In this document: positions 7,575 to 13,815 of the stretch, in pieces
How positions within the stretch are numbered: position 1 is the first letter of the stretch
Layout of the letters: the number at the start of each line of letters is the position of its first letter
Assembly: GCA_045805565.1 (NCBI GenBank)
Contig: JBJMKZ010000013.1
Span: 1 to 19,168 of the forward strand
DNA: 19,168 nt
Direction: 5' to 3'
DNA from: DATAEY01 sp045805565
GTDB lineage: Bacteria > Actinomycetota > Thermoleophilia > Solirubrobacterales > Solirubrobacteraceae
The notes under the pieces: model-generated
Database searches by the model: none
Seen by the model: the letters and a program-made list of their open reading frames with translations, nothing else
What the model was told of the DNA's origin: nothing
Made by a program: the position numbers and the translations under genes

Positions 7575-7755
7575 GAAGCCCCCGGCATATCATCCAGGCT
7601 ACCCCTCGTTCGACACGCCGAGCCCATCCGGCGGCGCGCCGCTTTCCATGCGACTCAGCGCTAGCTCGACCCGACTCAGCGGACCCCAACCACAGACGGG
7701 TCCTTCGCCTGGACAGCGGCAAAGAATATGGCGTTCCAGGACCTGAGGTCGCGTC
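7575..7755. other. Gene-free right end of element A
   Basis: No convincing coding frame is present. The stretch contains two copies of CGACTCAGC 21 bases apart (7651-7659 and 7672-7680) and TGGACAG at 7710-7716. It also holds ATGGCGTTCCAGGACC (7729-7744), which echoes GGCGTTCCAG of the long direct repeat. It ends in GGTCGCGTC directly before the att core; nearly the same bases (GGTCGCGGC) stand before att copy 3, supporting a shared element end. Confidence 0.5.
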
Positions 7756-7781
7756 TTCGAATCCCCGTAGCGGTACTAATG

Positions 7782-7804
7782 AATCCCTGTGTTATCGGGG
7801 ATTT
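7782..7804 (+). terminator. Terminator-like hairpin after att copy 2
   Basis: AATCCC (7782-7787) pairs with GGGATT (7798-7803) and is followed by TT. It lies at the position equivalent to the hairpin behind tRNA-Glu but with several base changes in the loop and stem. It could also end transcripts from the left. Confidence 0.45.
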
Positions 7805-7822
7805 TGGCGTTCCAGAGACCGC

Positions 7823-7849
7823 GTGGGACAGTTTTTGGGACAGTCCCAC
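7823..7849 (+). repeat. Paired GGGACAG motifs near att copy 2
   Basis: GTGGGACAG (7823-7831) and TTGGGACAGTCCCAC (7835-7849) are spaced as in copy 1 but here the first motif is complete. They are candidate arm-type sites for a tyrosine recombinase encoded elsewhere. This is inference from the repeated placement beside att cores. Confidence 0.45.
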
Positions 7850-7914
7850 GCCGCGAGCCAGGCGAACGAATTGGTTTCGACTGCAGGGATCCGTCTTAGG
7901 GGGGTTCTCTCGTG

Positions 7915-8628
7915 TCAGTGGCCAGCGGCCTGGCCGCCGTCGATGTGCAGTGTCTCGCCGGTGACGAACGTGGCCCGTTCGAGGTAGAGGATCCCGTCGA
8001 TGATGTCGCTGATTTCGCCGAGCCGGCCAAGCGGCCCGGACATGCCCTCGTAGGAGGAAGCGTCGTGTAGGGGAGTCTTGATCACCCCGGGGGCGACTGC
8101 GTTGACGCGGACGCCGCGTGATGCGTATTCGGTGGCCAGCGAGCGCGTCACCGCGTCGACGCCGCCCTTGGTAAGCGAGGCCAGGGCAGAGGGCGACTCG
8201 CTGTTGGCATGGTCGACGAGGCTGGCGCTGATGTTGACGATGTGGCCGCTGCGCTGATGGACCATCTGCCGGACGATGCGTTGGGTCATGTGGAAGAACC
8301 CCGTCAGGTTTACGGCGGTGATCGCCGCGTAGTCGTCAGGCGTGTATTCCGTGAACGGCTTGCCGATGAAGATCCCGGCGTTGTTGACCAGGCTGTCGAT
8401 CCGTCCGAATCGACCGATCGCCTGATCCACCACGCGCTGTGCGGTCTCGGCTTCCGCGATGTCACCGCGCACCGTGAGGAAGTCCGACTCGTCGGAGGGA
8501 CGGATCGAGCGGGACGTGGCCACGACGGCATACCCGGCATCCCGGAACCCGGCTACGAGGCCTGCGCCTATGCCTTGCGAGGCACCGGTGATGACCGCGA
8601 CCTTCTGTGCGCCCGCTGCGGCCCGCAT
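7915..8628 (-). CDS. SDR-family oxidoreductase lacking the catalytic tyrosine
   Basis: The 237-residue protein has the NAD(P)-binding motif TGASQGIG (14-21), NNAG (82-85), the active-site Ser region VNISAS (131-136), and PGVIKTP plus a C-terminal IDGGQ, all typical of classical SDRs. In the YxxxK motif, Lys154 is kept but the position four residues before it is Ala150 (SALASLTKGG), so the proton-donating Tyr is absent. It may use another donor or be a non-classical SDR. The ATG directly abuts the TAG of the upstream redoxin gene (no bases between), so translation is probably coupled. It is the last gene of the six-gene operon. The substrate is unknown. Confidence 0.88.
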   Translation of the reverse strand: MRAAAGAQKVAVITGASQGIGAGLVAGFRDAGYAVVATSRSIRPSDESDFLTVRGDIAEAETAQRVVDQAIGRFGRIDSLVNNAGIFIGKPFTEYTPDDYAAITAVNLTGFFHMTQRIVRQMVHQRSGHIVNISASLVDHANSESPSALASLTKGGVDAVTRSLATEYASRGVRVNAVAPGVIKTPLHDASSYEGMSGPLGRLGEISDIIDGILYLERATFVTGETLHIDGGQAAGH

Positions 8629-9270
8629 CTAAGACGGGCCGGACCCGCCGCGCGCTGTCGCAAGGTGGCTCCTCGACTCAGCGGCGGTGCGGCTTCCCGT
8701 GCCGCTTTTGTTCCACCCATGGAAGGGCGAGAGGTCGCCCGCGTCCCAGGCGTCCCGCAGTCCGCGGACGCTGAGGTCCCAGTCGGGGCGGATCTCGCGC
8801 GTGACGGCCCGGAGGTCGTGCCAGAGGTCGTCGACCGAGGGGCGCCCCCAGAACCAGTAGCCGTTATAGATGCTGTGGATGACGAGCCCGGGCTTGAGCA
8901 CCAGCGTGTGCGGGATCATCGGGTCGTTCTCGGGATCGGTGTACTCCTGGATGTCGAGGTCCTTTTGGACGATGCGCTCCGGGTCGGAAAGAAAGGGCCA
9001 TTGGGCACCGACGGAGTTGCGGAACTCCTGGAGCGTGTGATGGTCGTCCGTCGCGATCGTGGCGATCTTGGTGTAGGCCACGGCGACCTTCGGATAGAAC
9101 GCCGCCAGCTCGAGGTGCTGCTGGTGCTCCTTCGGGCAGTAGTGGCCGCGTGCGAGCGTGAGGATCAGAGGATCGTCCCCCTGGAGCTCGCTGAGAGTGC
9201 GGGGAATGCCCTCCTGGTCCGGTAGCTCATAGTCGGGGAGAGTGCCGCCGGGTTGGATGTCAGAACGCAT
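8629..9270 (-). CDS. Peroxiredoxin-like (AhpC/TSA-type thioredoxin-fold) protein with a single Cys
   Basis: The 213-residue protein has a thioredoxin-like fold of the redoxin/AhpC-TSA group: PGGTLPDYELPDQEG, LSELQGDDPLILTLARG, then HYCPKEHQQH with Cys45, the only Cys in the protein. Later segments are QEFRNSVGAQWPFLSDPERI and IPHTLVLKPGLVIHSIYNGY. Cys45 sits where the peroxidatic Cys is expected, but the classical PxxxTxxC motif is replaced by RGHYCPKE. Such proteins would reduce peroxides through a one-Cys cycle that needs an outside thiol. The start is fixed by a strong ribosome binding site (AAAGGAGT, about 7 bases upstream). The last 30 residues are Ser/Ala/Gly-rich and may be a non-conserved tail. 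It overlaps nothing and is followed at once by the SDR gene. Confidence 0.82.
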   Translation of the reverse strand: MRSDIQPGGTLPDYELPDQEGIPRTLSELQGDDPLILTLARGHYCPKEHQQHLELAAFYPKVAVAYTKIATIATDDHHTLQEFRNSVGAQWPFLSDPERIVQKDLDIQEYTDPENDPMIPHTLVLKPGLVIHSIYNGYWFWGRPSVDDLWHDLRAVTREIRPDWDLSVRGLRDAWDAGDLSPFHGWNKSGTGSRTAAESRSHLATARGGSGPS

Positions 9271-9302
9271 GCTCAGACTCCTTTCACGCTGTGTGTGATC
9301 CG

Positions 9303-10064
9303 CTAGCCGGAGACGAACTGCTGGCCGCCGTCGATGTCGTACGTCGCGCCGGTGAGCGCCGTGTTGGTCATGATGTGGACGGCGAGCGCGGCCACGTCGG
9401 CCGGCCCGACCACCCGCCCGATTGGGAGCTTCGTCCGCAGCTCCTCACGTCTGGCCTCGAGTTGATCTCCGAGCAGCGACGCCGATAGCGGTGTGTCGAC
9501 GAAGCCGGCGGCGATGAGGTTCACGCGAATCGGAGCGAGCTCGAGCGCAAGAGTGGCCGCGAACGGAGGTAGCGCGGCGGTCGCCGCGGAGGCGAGCCCG
9601 AGCTCGCGGCTGATCTTGCGGCCGCCGGTGCCGCCCATGAAGATCAGCGTCCCGCCGGGCCTCATCTTGGGGGCTGCGTCGCGGGCAATCTCGAGCCCCA
9701 GCGCCACGTGGTCGCCCACCGCCCGGCGCACCTGATCGGCCTCCATCTCGAGCATGGACGCGTAATCCGGACCGGGGCCGGTGACCATCACGTGGTCGAT
9801 CGGATCCGGCAGGTCCTCGAAGAACCGCTTCAGCGCCACGGGATCGTTGGCGTCGAAGGCCGCCGTGCTCTGCGCGTCGACGTCGAGTGCCGCACGCTCG
9901 AGGCGCTCGGGATTCCGACCGGTGAGGATGACGTCAGCCCCCTCGGCGCGTGCCCGTCGCGCTGTTTCGAGCCCGATTCCGGCGCTTCCGCCGATGAGCA
10001 CGACCGTTTGCCCGAGGAGTTCGGGTTCGCGCTGGGGGCGATGGGAACTGGCGTCGGTGGTCAT
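9303..10064 (-). CDS. SDR-family protein lacking both Tyr and Lys of the active site
   Basis: The 253-residue protein has a Rossmann motif IGGSAGIG (24-31), the cofactor-site LTGRN (47-51) and C-terminal IDGGQQF (244-250), placing it in the SDR superfamily. The usual Ser-Tyr-Lys triad is not there: the strand-5 region reads FMGGTGG and the helix that should carry YxxxK reads GLASAATAALPPF. It may be a binding/structural SDR or act by a different mechanism. ATG 10064 overlaps the stop of the upstream flavoprotein gene as ATGA, typical of coupled translation; the longer frame to 10205 is rejected for that reason. The next gene starts 32 bases after its stop. Confidence 0.85.
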   Translation of the reverse strand: MTTDASSHRPQREPELLGQTVVLIGGSAGIGLETARRARAEGADVILTGRNPERLERAALDVDAQSTAAFDANDPVALKRFFEDLPDPIDHVMVTGPGPDYASMLEMEADQVRRAVGDHVALGLEIARDAAPKMRPGGTLIFMGGTGGRKISRELGLASAATAALPPFAATLALELAPIRVNLIAAGFVDTPLSASLLGDQLEARREELRTKLPIGRVVGPADVAALAVHIMTNTALTGATYDIDGGQQFVSG

Positions 10065-11395
10065 GATGCGGCCGGGATCGCAGCGCGGAGGGCCTTCAGC
10101 GCGGCGACGTAGATCTCGGAGAACGTGGGGAAGGGCTGAATCGTGTCGCGCAGCACGTCGAGCGACACGCCGGCACGGATCGCGAGCGTCGCCTGCTGCA
10201 GCCACTCGCCGGCCTCGGGGCCCAGCGTGTAGGCGCCGATCAGCCGCTCGCCGTCACTGAGCAGGGTCAGGAAGCCGTTCGAGTCGGCGTAGGCGCGCGT
10301 GTAGGTCTCCGTCTTCGTCACCTCGGAAACGGGGGTGGTGGCGCTGTACCGCGCTTCGACCGCGCCGACCGCCGCCGCCTGCGGGTCCGTGTAGGTGACG
10401 CGTGGGACCGCCTCATAGCTGGCCTCGCGCGGCTCGCCGAGGATGTTCGCGGCGACGACCTCGCCCTGGTATTTGCCCACGTGGGTCAGCGGCCAGATGC
10501 CGACGACGTCGCCGATCGCCCAAAGGCGCTCGCCCGCGCGCAGGCGAGAGTCGACGGGAATCCCACGGCGTTCGGCCTTCACCCCAACGGTGTCGAGGCC
10601 GAGCCCGTCGACGCGCGGTCGCCGCCCGGTGGCGACGAGCAGGCGATCGCCACGCAGCTCGGGGCGGTCGTCGAACTCGAGGACGTACTCCTCGCCCTCG
10701 CGCCGCGCCGCGGTCGCCTGGACGCCGAGGGCGAGCTCGACGCCGTCGCGGCGGAGGACCTCGCCAACCGCCTCGCCGAGCGGCGCCGGCTCGCGGGATA
10801 GAAGGCGCTCCGCACCCTCGACGAGCGCAACCTCGCCGCCGAGGCGGCGAACGGCCTGCGCCATCTCGACGCCGACCGGTCCGCCCCCGAGCACGAGCAG
10901 GCGGCGCGGAACGGCTTTCATCCCGGTCACCTCGCGGTTCGTCCAGATGCCGTCGAGCTCGCTTAGCCCGGGGACGGGCGGCACGATCGGGTCGGCGCCG
11001 TTCGCCAGGACGACGTTGTCGGCGGTGTGGCGGACGCCGTCGACCTCGACGACACCCGGCCCGGCGAGGCGACCGGTGCCGCGCAAGAGCTCGATGCCCT
11101 CGCCCGCCAACCAGCGCTCCTGGCCAGCATCGGAGTAGTCCGAGACCATGAAGTCACGCCAAGCGAGCGCCGCCTTGACATCGACTTCGGCACTCGCCGC
11201 CGCCTCGCGCGCCGAGTGGGCCGCCTCGCCGGGGCGCAGCAGCGTCTTCGATGGGATGCACGCCCAGTAGGAGCACTCTCCCCCGACCAGCTCACGCTCG
11301 ACGAGCGCGACCCTCAGGCCCCCCTCGGCCAGCTCGCCGGCGCAGTGCTCGCCCGGCGAGCCGCCGCCGACGACGATGACGTCGTAGTCGCTCAT
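10061..11395 (-). CDS. FAD-dependent pyridine nucleotide-disulfide oxidoreductase (mercuric/dihydrolipoamide reductase-like)
   Basis: The 444-residue flavoprotein has an FAD-binding N-terminus (DVIVVGGGSPGEHCAGELA). The redox-active pair is Cys41-SYWA-Cys46 in GGECSYWACIPSKTLLRP. The NAD(P)H site is LLVLGGGPVGVEMAQAVRRL and the second FAD contact is LWAIGDVVGIWPLTHVGKYQ. A C-terminal dimerisation domain follows. It would pass electrons from NAD(P)H through FAD to the Cys pair and on to a disulfide or other acceptor. The C-terminal His-Glu dyad of glutathione/lipoamide reductases (HxxHPTxSE) is altered to IQPFPTFSE, so the acid His is missing. It has no N-terminal metal-binding domain as in many MerA proteins and no mer genes are nearby, so mercury reduction is not claimed. 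A ribosome binding site AGGAG lies 8 bases before the ATG. Confidence 0.9.
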   Translation of the reverse strand: MSDYDVIVVGGGSPGEHCAGELAEGGLRVALVERELVGGECSYWACIPSKTLLRPGEAAHSAREAAASAEVDVKAALAWRDFMVSDYSDAGQERWLAGEGIELLRGTGRLAGPGVVEVDGVRHTADNVVLANGADPIVPPVPGLSELDGIWTNREVTGMKAVPRRLLVLGGGPVGVEMAQAVRRLGGEVALVEGAERLLSREPAPLGEAVGEVLRRDGVELALGVQATAARREGEEYVLEFDDRPELRGDRLLVATGRRPRVDGLGLDTVGVKAERRGIPVDSRLRAGERLWAIGDVVGIWPLTHVGKYQGEVVAANILGEPREASYEAVPRVTYTDPQAAAVGAVEARYSATTPVSEVTKTETYTRAYADSNGFLTLLSDGERLIGAYTLGPEAGEWLQQATLAIRAGVSLDVLRDTIQPFPTFSEIYVAALKALRAAIPAAS

Positions 11396-11414
11396 CGCGG
11401 CAGCTCCTCAGCCC

Positions 11415-11621
11415 TCACGCGGACGGCACGACGACGTGCTTGACCTCCGCCATGTAGCGCCCGGCAGCGGCGGAGGCGTCCTCCGGGGTACTTCCTCTCT
11501 CCCGGGCGTCCATGTACGCCGCGTACCAGTCCCACCAGTCGTGCGGTGGGGCGACCGCCTCGAATGAGCCGTGACGCTCGGACGTTTCGTGCAACAGCTC
11601 TGAAAGCGAGGCGACGTCCAT
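11415..11621 (-). CDS. Small conserved-looking protein (68 aa) between VOC and flavoprotein genes
   Basis: The 68-residue protein MDVASLSELLHETSERHGSF... has a Trp/Tyr-rich core (APPHDWWDWYAAYMDARERG) followed by a helical segment (STPEDASAAAGRYMAEV). No Cys and no membrane helix are present. I recall similar small proteins next to VOC or flavoprotein genes but can name no function. A strong ribosome binding site GGGAGG six to seven bases before the ATG lies inside the 3' end of the VOC gene, and only one base separates the VOC stop from this ATG. It is followed after 19 bases by the flavoprotein gene. That placement makes it very likely a real operon member, perhaps a partner or modulator of the neighbouring enzymes. 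Confidence 0.8.
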   Translation of the reverse strand: MDVASLSELLHETSERHGSFEAVAPPHDWWDWYAAYMDARERGSTPEDASAAAGRYMAEVKHVVVPSA

Positions 11622-11622
11622 G

Positions 11623-12042
11623 TCAGTCCTCCCATTCCCGGCCTGGGAGCCGGGTGGTTATCTCTTGCAGCTGCCAGGCGTTGCCGTCCGGGTCGCTGAA
11701 CGAAGCCCGCGCGAAGTACGAGCGCCCTGGCGAGTCGAAGCCCGGGGGCCGCGCCTCCTGCACCTCGCTGACATCGACGCCGCGGCTGATGAGATCCGCC
11801 CGGACGGCGTCGATGTCCTCGACGACGAGGATCAGCCCGGACATGGACCCTGGCTCAGCCGCCGTGCCGCCCTTGCCGAATTGGATCGAGCACTGCGAGT
11901 GGGGAGGCGTGAACTGGACCGTCCGGACGTCGTCGCTGACGACCAGGTCGATGTCGAACCGCCATCCGAGACTCTCGTAGAAGCTCTTCGCCCGATCGAC
12001 ATCGGAGACGGGCAACGTCACCACCTCGAGTTTCATGTCCAC
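11623..12042 (-). CDS. VOC-superfamily protein (glyoxalase/bleomycin-resistance-like)
   Basis: This 139-residue protein has two beta-alpha-beta-beta-beta modules. The first is MKLEVVTLPVSDVDRAKSFY with ESLGW; the second is SGLILVVEDIDAVRADLISRG with SFSDPDGNAWQLQEI. VOC proteins bind a metal and act as glyoxalases, dioxygenases, thiol transferases or drug-binding proteins. The C-terminal DPDGN..QLQE part carries the usual Glu ligand. The first gene of the six-gene operon, it suggests handling of an electrophile or xenobiotic. I prefer the GTG at 12042 because AAAGGAG stands 8 bases before it; the ATG two codons later would be 14 bases from that site. The substrate cannot be told. Confidence 0.85.
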   Translation of the reverse strand: MDMKLEVVTLPVSDVDRAKSFYESLGWRFDIDLVVSDDVRTVQFTPPHSQCSIQFGKGGTAAEPGSMSGLILVVEDIDAVRADLISRGVDVSEVQEARPPGFDSPGRSYFARASFSDPDGNAWQLQEITTRLPGREWED

Positions 12043-12050
12043 GATCTCAA

Positions 12051-12057
12051 CTCCTTT
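12051..12057 (-). promoter_or_regulatory. Ribosome binding site deciding the VOC start
   Basis: AAAGGAG on the minus strand is 8 bases from the GTG at 12042 and 14 from the ATG at 12036. The spacing favours the GTG as initiation codon. Confidence 0.6.
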
Positions 12058-12111
12058 GCTCGCCTCTCCGGATTGGTACTGGCGTCCTCGAACTGAGCCA
12101 GTCGGTCTCGG

Positions 12112-12323
12112 CTACTCATCTTTTGACGTGATGCGGAAGATCTGGACCACCTCTTCCCGGTCAGTCTCCGGGTCGACGACGCGTGCGCACGGGGCGCCGC
12201 CGAGCCAGCCGGCGCTCTCGGCCTCGCCGATGAAGATCCCCGGATGCTGCTCCCGTTGCCGTCCTCCATCCACAACACCTGACCGTCCTTGAATCCGTAG
12301 GCGGCCTCGCTTATCGGGCGAGC
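12112..12323 (-). pseudogene. Frameshifted, 5'-truncated gene remnant upstream of the VOC gene
   Basis: Two minus-strand frames join into one sensible protein. One frame reads ISEAAYGFKDGQVLWMEDGN and then GSSI. After a shift of one base near 12235 the other continues GIFIGEAESAGWLGGAPCAR and then VVDPETDREEVVQIFRITS before a TAG at 12112. Restoring one C in the CATCCGGGG stretch would give SSIPGIF and reconnect the two halves. Upstream of the first half a stop (12324-12326) closes the frame and no start codon is seen, so the 5' end is lost as well. It lies 69 bases before the VOC start on the same strand. I do not recognise the family. A sequencing indel instead of true decay is possible. 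Confidence 0.45.
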
Positions 12324-12476
12324 CTAACTGCTGAGCGAGCCATCGCCCCAAATGGCACTTCCCAGGGATCGCTCAGAAGAGCCGCTAAGCTCCGCTGCCG
12401 CCGGACCGCTGCTGCTTTGCATGAATGGGGTCGGGCTAACAGACGCTTTCAGTCGCGCGATACTGCCGACACGAGC

Positions 12477-12824
12477 ATGGGCTCCGAAGCGCGGCTAACC
12501 GACCCAGTCCAGACCGCTCCCCATCCGGTGGGCACTCTGCTGTCCGTCAACGTCGGCATGCCGAAGGACGTGCCCTGGCGTGGAAAAACCGTCTTCACCG
12601 GCGTGTTCAAAGGCCCGGTTACCGGACCTCGCCGCGTGCGCAAGCTCAACGTCGACGGCGACGGTCAAGGCGATCTCGCCGGGCACGGGGGCGAGACGCG
12701 CGCGGTGTTCGTCTACCAGATCGACTCGTATCACTACTGGGAGCGCGAGCTCGACCGAAGCGACTATTGGGACGGGACGGTCTGGACCGACCAGTTCCCT
12801 GGACCAGCGCCGCTGACGACCTAG
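12477..12824 (+). pseudogene. MOSC-domain protein, truncated after the N-terminal half
   Basis: From ATG 12477 the product opens with GTLLSVNVGMPKDVPWRGK, then KLNVDGDGQGDLAGHGGETR and VFVYQIDSYHYWEREL. These match the start of YiiM-like MOSC proteins, which are about 210 residues long and bind sulfur carried on a conserved Cys. Here the match stops at about 12765: the expected FGENFTVEG-type segment and everything after it are missing, and an unrelated 18-residue tail leads to a TAG at 12822. The remaining 115 residues contain no Cys. I call it a 3'-deleted gene. It is divergent from the redox operon and its stop shares the CTAG at 12821-12824 with the stop of the convergent HAF-repeat remnant. 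Confidence 0.7.
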
Positions 12825-13815
12825 TCTGGCTCGCCTTCGCGGCGCTCGGCCTCGTCTTGGCCTGGCAGTCCAAGCCGTTCAAGCTCCGAGCGCAGCGCCT
12901 CGTCGCTGACCAGCTCGGCCAGCTCGCCAAGTAGACGGCGGACGCGATCGTTGCGCTGCTGGGGGAGCAGGGCACGCCAGCCCAGCGGGTCCACAGGCAC
13001 TGGCTGCCCGCCCGGCGCAATCCCCAGTCCGCCGCCGTCCCCCGTGATTCCAAACAGGATCTCGATTAGCGCCTCCAGCCTGCGATCGCGCACCCACTTG
13101 TGTTCTGGCGTAAGGAGGAAGCCCACTTCTCGGTAGCTGTCTCCGTCAAGGCGAAGGCCGTATCCGACGATCTCCCCTGCGTCGTTGATGTCGGTTGGCA
13201 TATCCAACATCCATCCGCTGGCAGGGGCGATCGCCTGGTTTAGGTCGGTGAGCACTCCGTCCCGGAGGTGAAACGATCCCCACTGCAAGGAGCCGACGAT
13301 CTCGCCGCGGTTGTCGACCGCCGTGGCCGCTGCAGGGTCGAGCTTAGGGTGCATGGAGCCAAGCGGCACGACCTCCGGGTTGGGAGCAGCCGAGTCGTAG
13401 AGGAACCCGTCGCCGACGACCAACCCCGCGTCGTTGATGTCATGCGGATACCCGGCGGGAGCGAGATCATGAACTTGCCCCTCGCTGTAAAGCCAGGCCC
13501 GGTAGGCGTGCGTTTCCGTCACCTCCCAGCCCACGATCTGGCAGGACGAGTTCATCGCGGTTGGTCGCATCGGCCGAAGGGTGTCCGTCGAGGGAGGTAC
13601 TGGGGCGGTTCCTCGGAGTGGATGTCGCATGCGAACGGTCTATCCGGAAGTGACCAGTCGTCGCTGAGTACGAACCCGGTCATTAGCCCGACGTCATTGA
13701 TAGGTCGTGGAGGGCGCCGCAACCGCTTCAGGCTTGCAGGCAGTCGAGGCAAAGCCGCCGCCTCGAAGGGCGGGGCTAACTCGGTGATCCGGTATCGATT
13801 TACGAGGCTCCCGTT
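12821..13815 (-). pseudogene. HAF-repeat protein, broken by two frameshifts
   Basis: The minus strand encodes repeated INDxGxxxG units typical of the probable extracellular HAF-repeat family: PINDVGLMTGF, TAMNSSCQIVGW, DINDAGLVVGDG, AVDNRGEIVGS and DINDAGEIVGYG. They are followed by a non-repeat C-terminus rich in Arg, Leu and Glu. The first unit, preceded by NRYRITEL (a usual repeat start), lies in one frame. Near 13600 the sensible reading passes through a second frame (SLDGHPSADAT) and then the third frame (AMNSSCQIVGW onward to the TAG at 12821). Two indels are therefore needed to restore the protein. There is no convincing start or signal peptide. The role of HAF-repeat proteins is not established. 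It sits between the truncated MOSC gene and the right end of element B. Confidence 0.65.

Larger units (their letters stand above)
6407..7775. mobile_element. Element A: short integrated segment between att copies 1 and 2
   Basis: This 1.35 kb segment is bounded by identical 20-base att cores, the left one completing tRNA-Glu. It holds one intact gene on minus (an NAD(P)H oxidoreductase) and the long direct repeat at its left end. There is no integrase, excisionase or replication gene, so it looks like a cis-mobilisable remnant or a deleted element. At its right end, TGGACAG (7710-7716) is the only trace of the arm-like motif. Confidence 0.65.
7756..7910 (+). repeat. Long direct repeat, copy 2, with att core 7756-7775
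   Basis: This is the second copy of the tRNA-Glu 3' end plus about 135 bases of element sequence, about 90% identical to 6407-6560. The 20-base core is identical to the tRNA. Immediately left of it the sequence is element-like (GGTCGCGTC) instead of tRNA. This is therefore a hybrid junction between two tandem elements, not a tRNA gene. Confidence 0.85.

Noticed and set aside
6612..7664. Plus-strand ORF of 350 codons opposite the quinone oxidoreductase
   Set aside because: Arg, Pro and His-rich shadow; the minus strand shows a normal MDR protein with its Rossmann motif.
7746..7780. Second tRNA-Glu gene at att copy 2
   Set aside because: Only the T-loop-to-discriminator part is present; no D arm or anticodon arm lies upstream.
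9303..10205. Longer start (10205) for the second SDR
   Set aside because: The extra 47 residues are Arg-rich and overlap the flavoprotein gene deeply; the ATGA overlap at 10064 is the natural start.
10061..11395. Naming the flavoprotein merA
   Set aside because: There is no MerR regulator, no mer transport gene, no N-terminal heavy-metal domain and no C-terminal Cys pair; only the class I reductase fold is supported.
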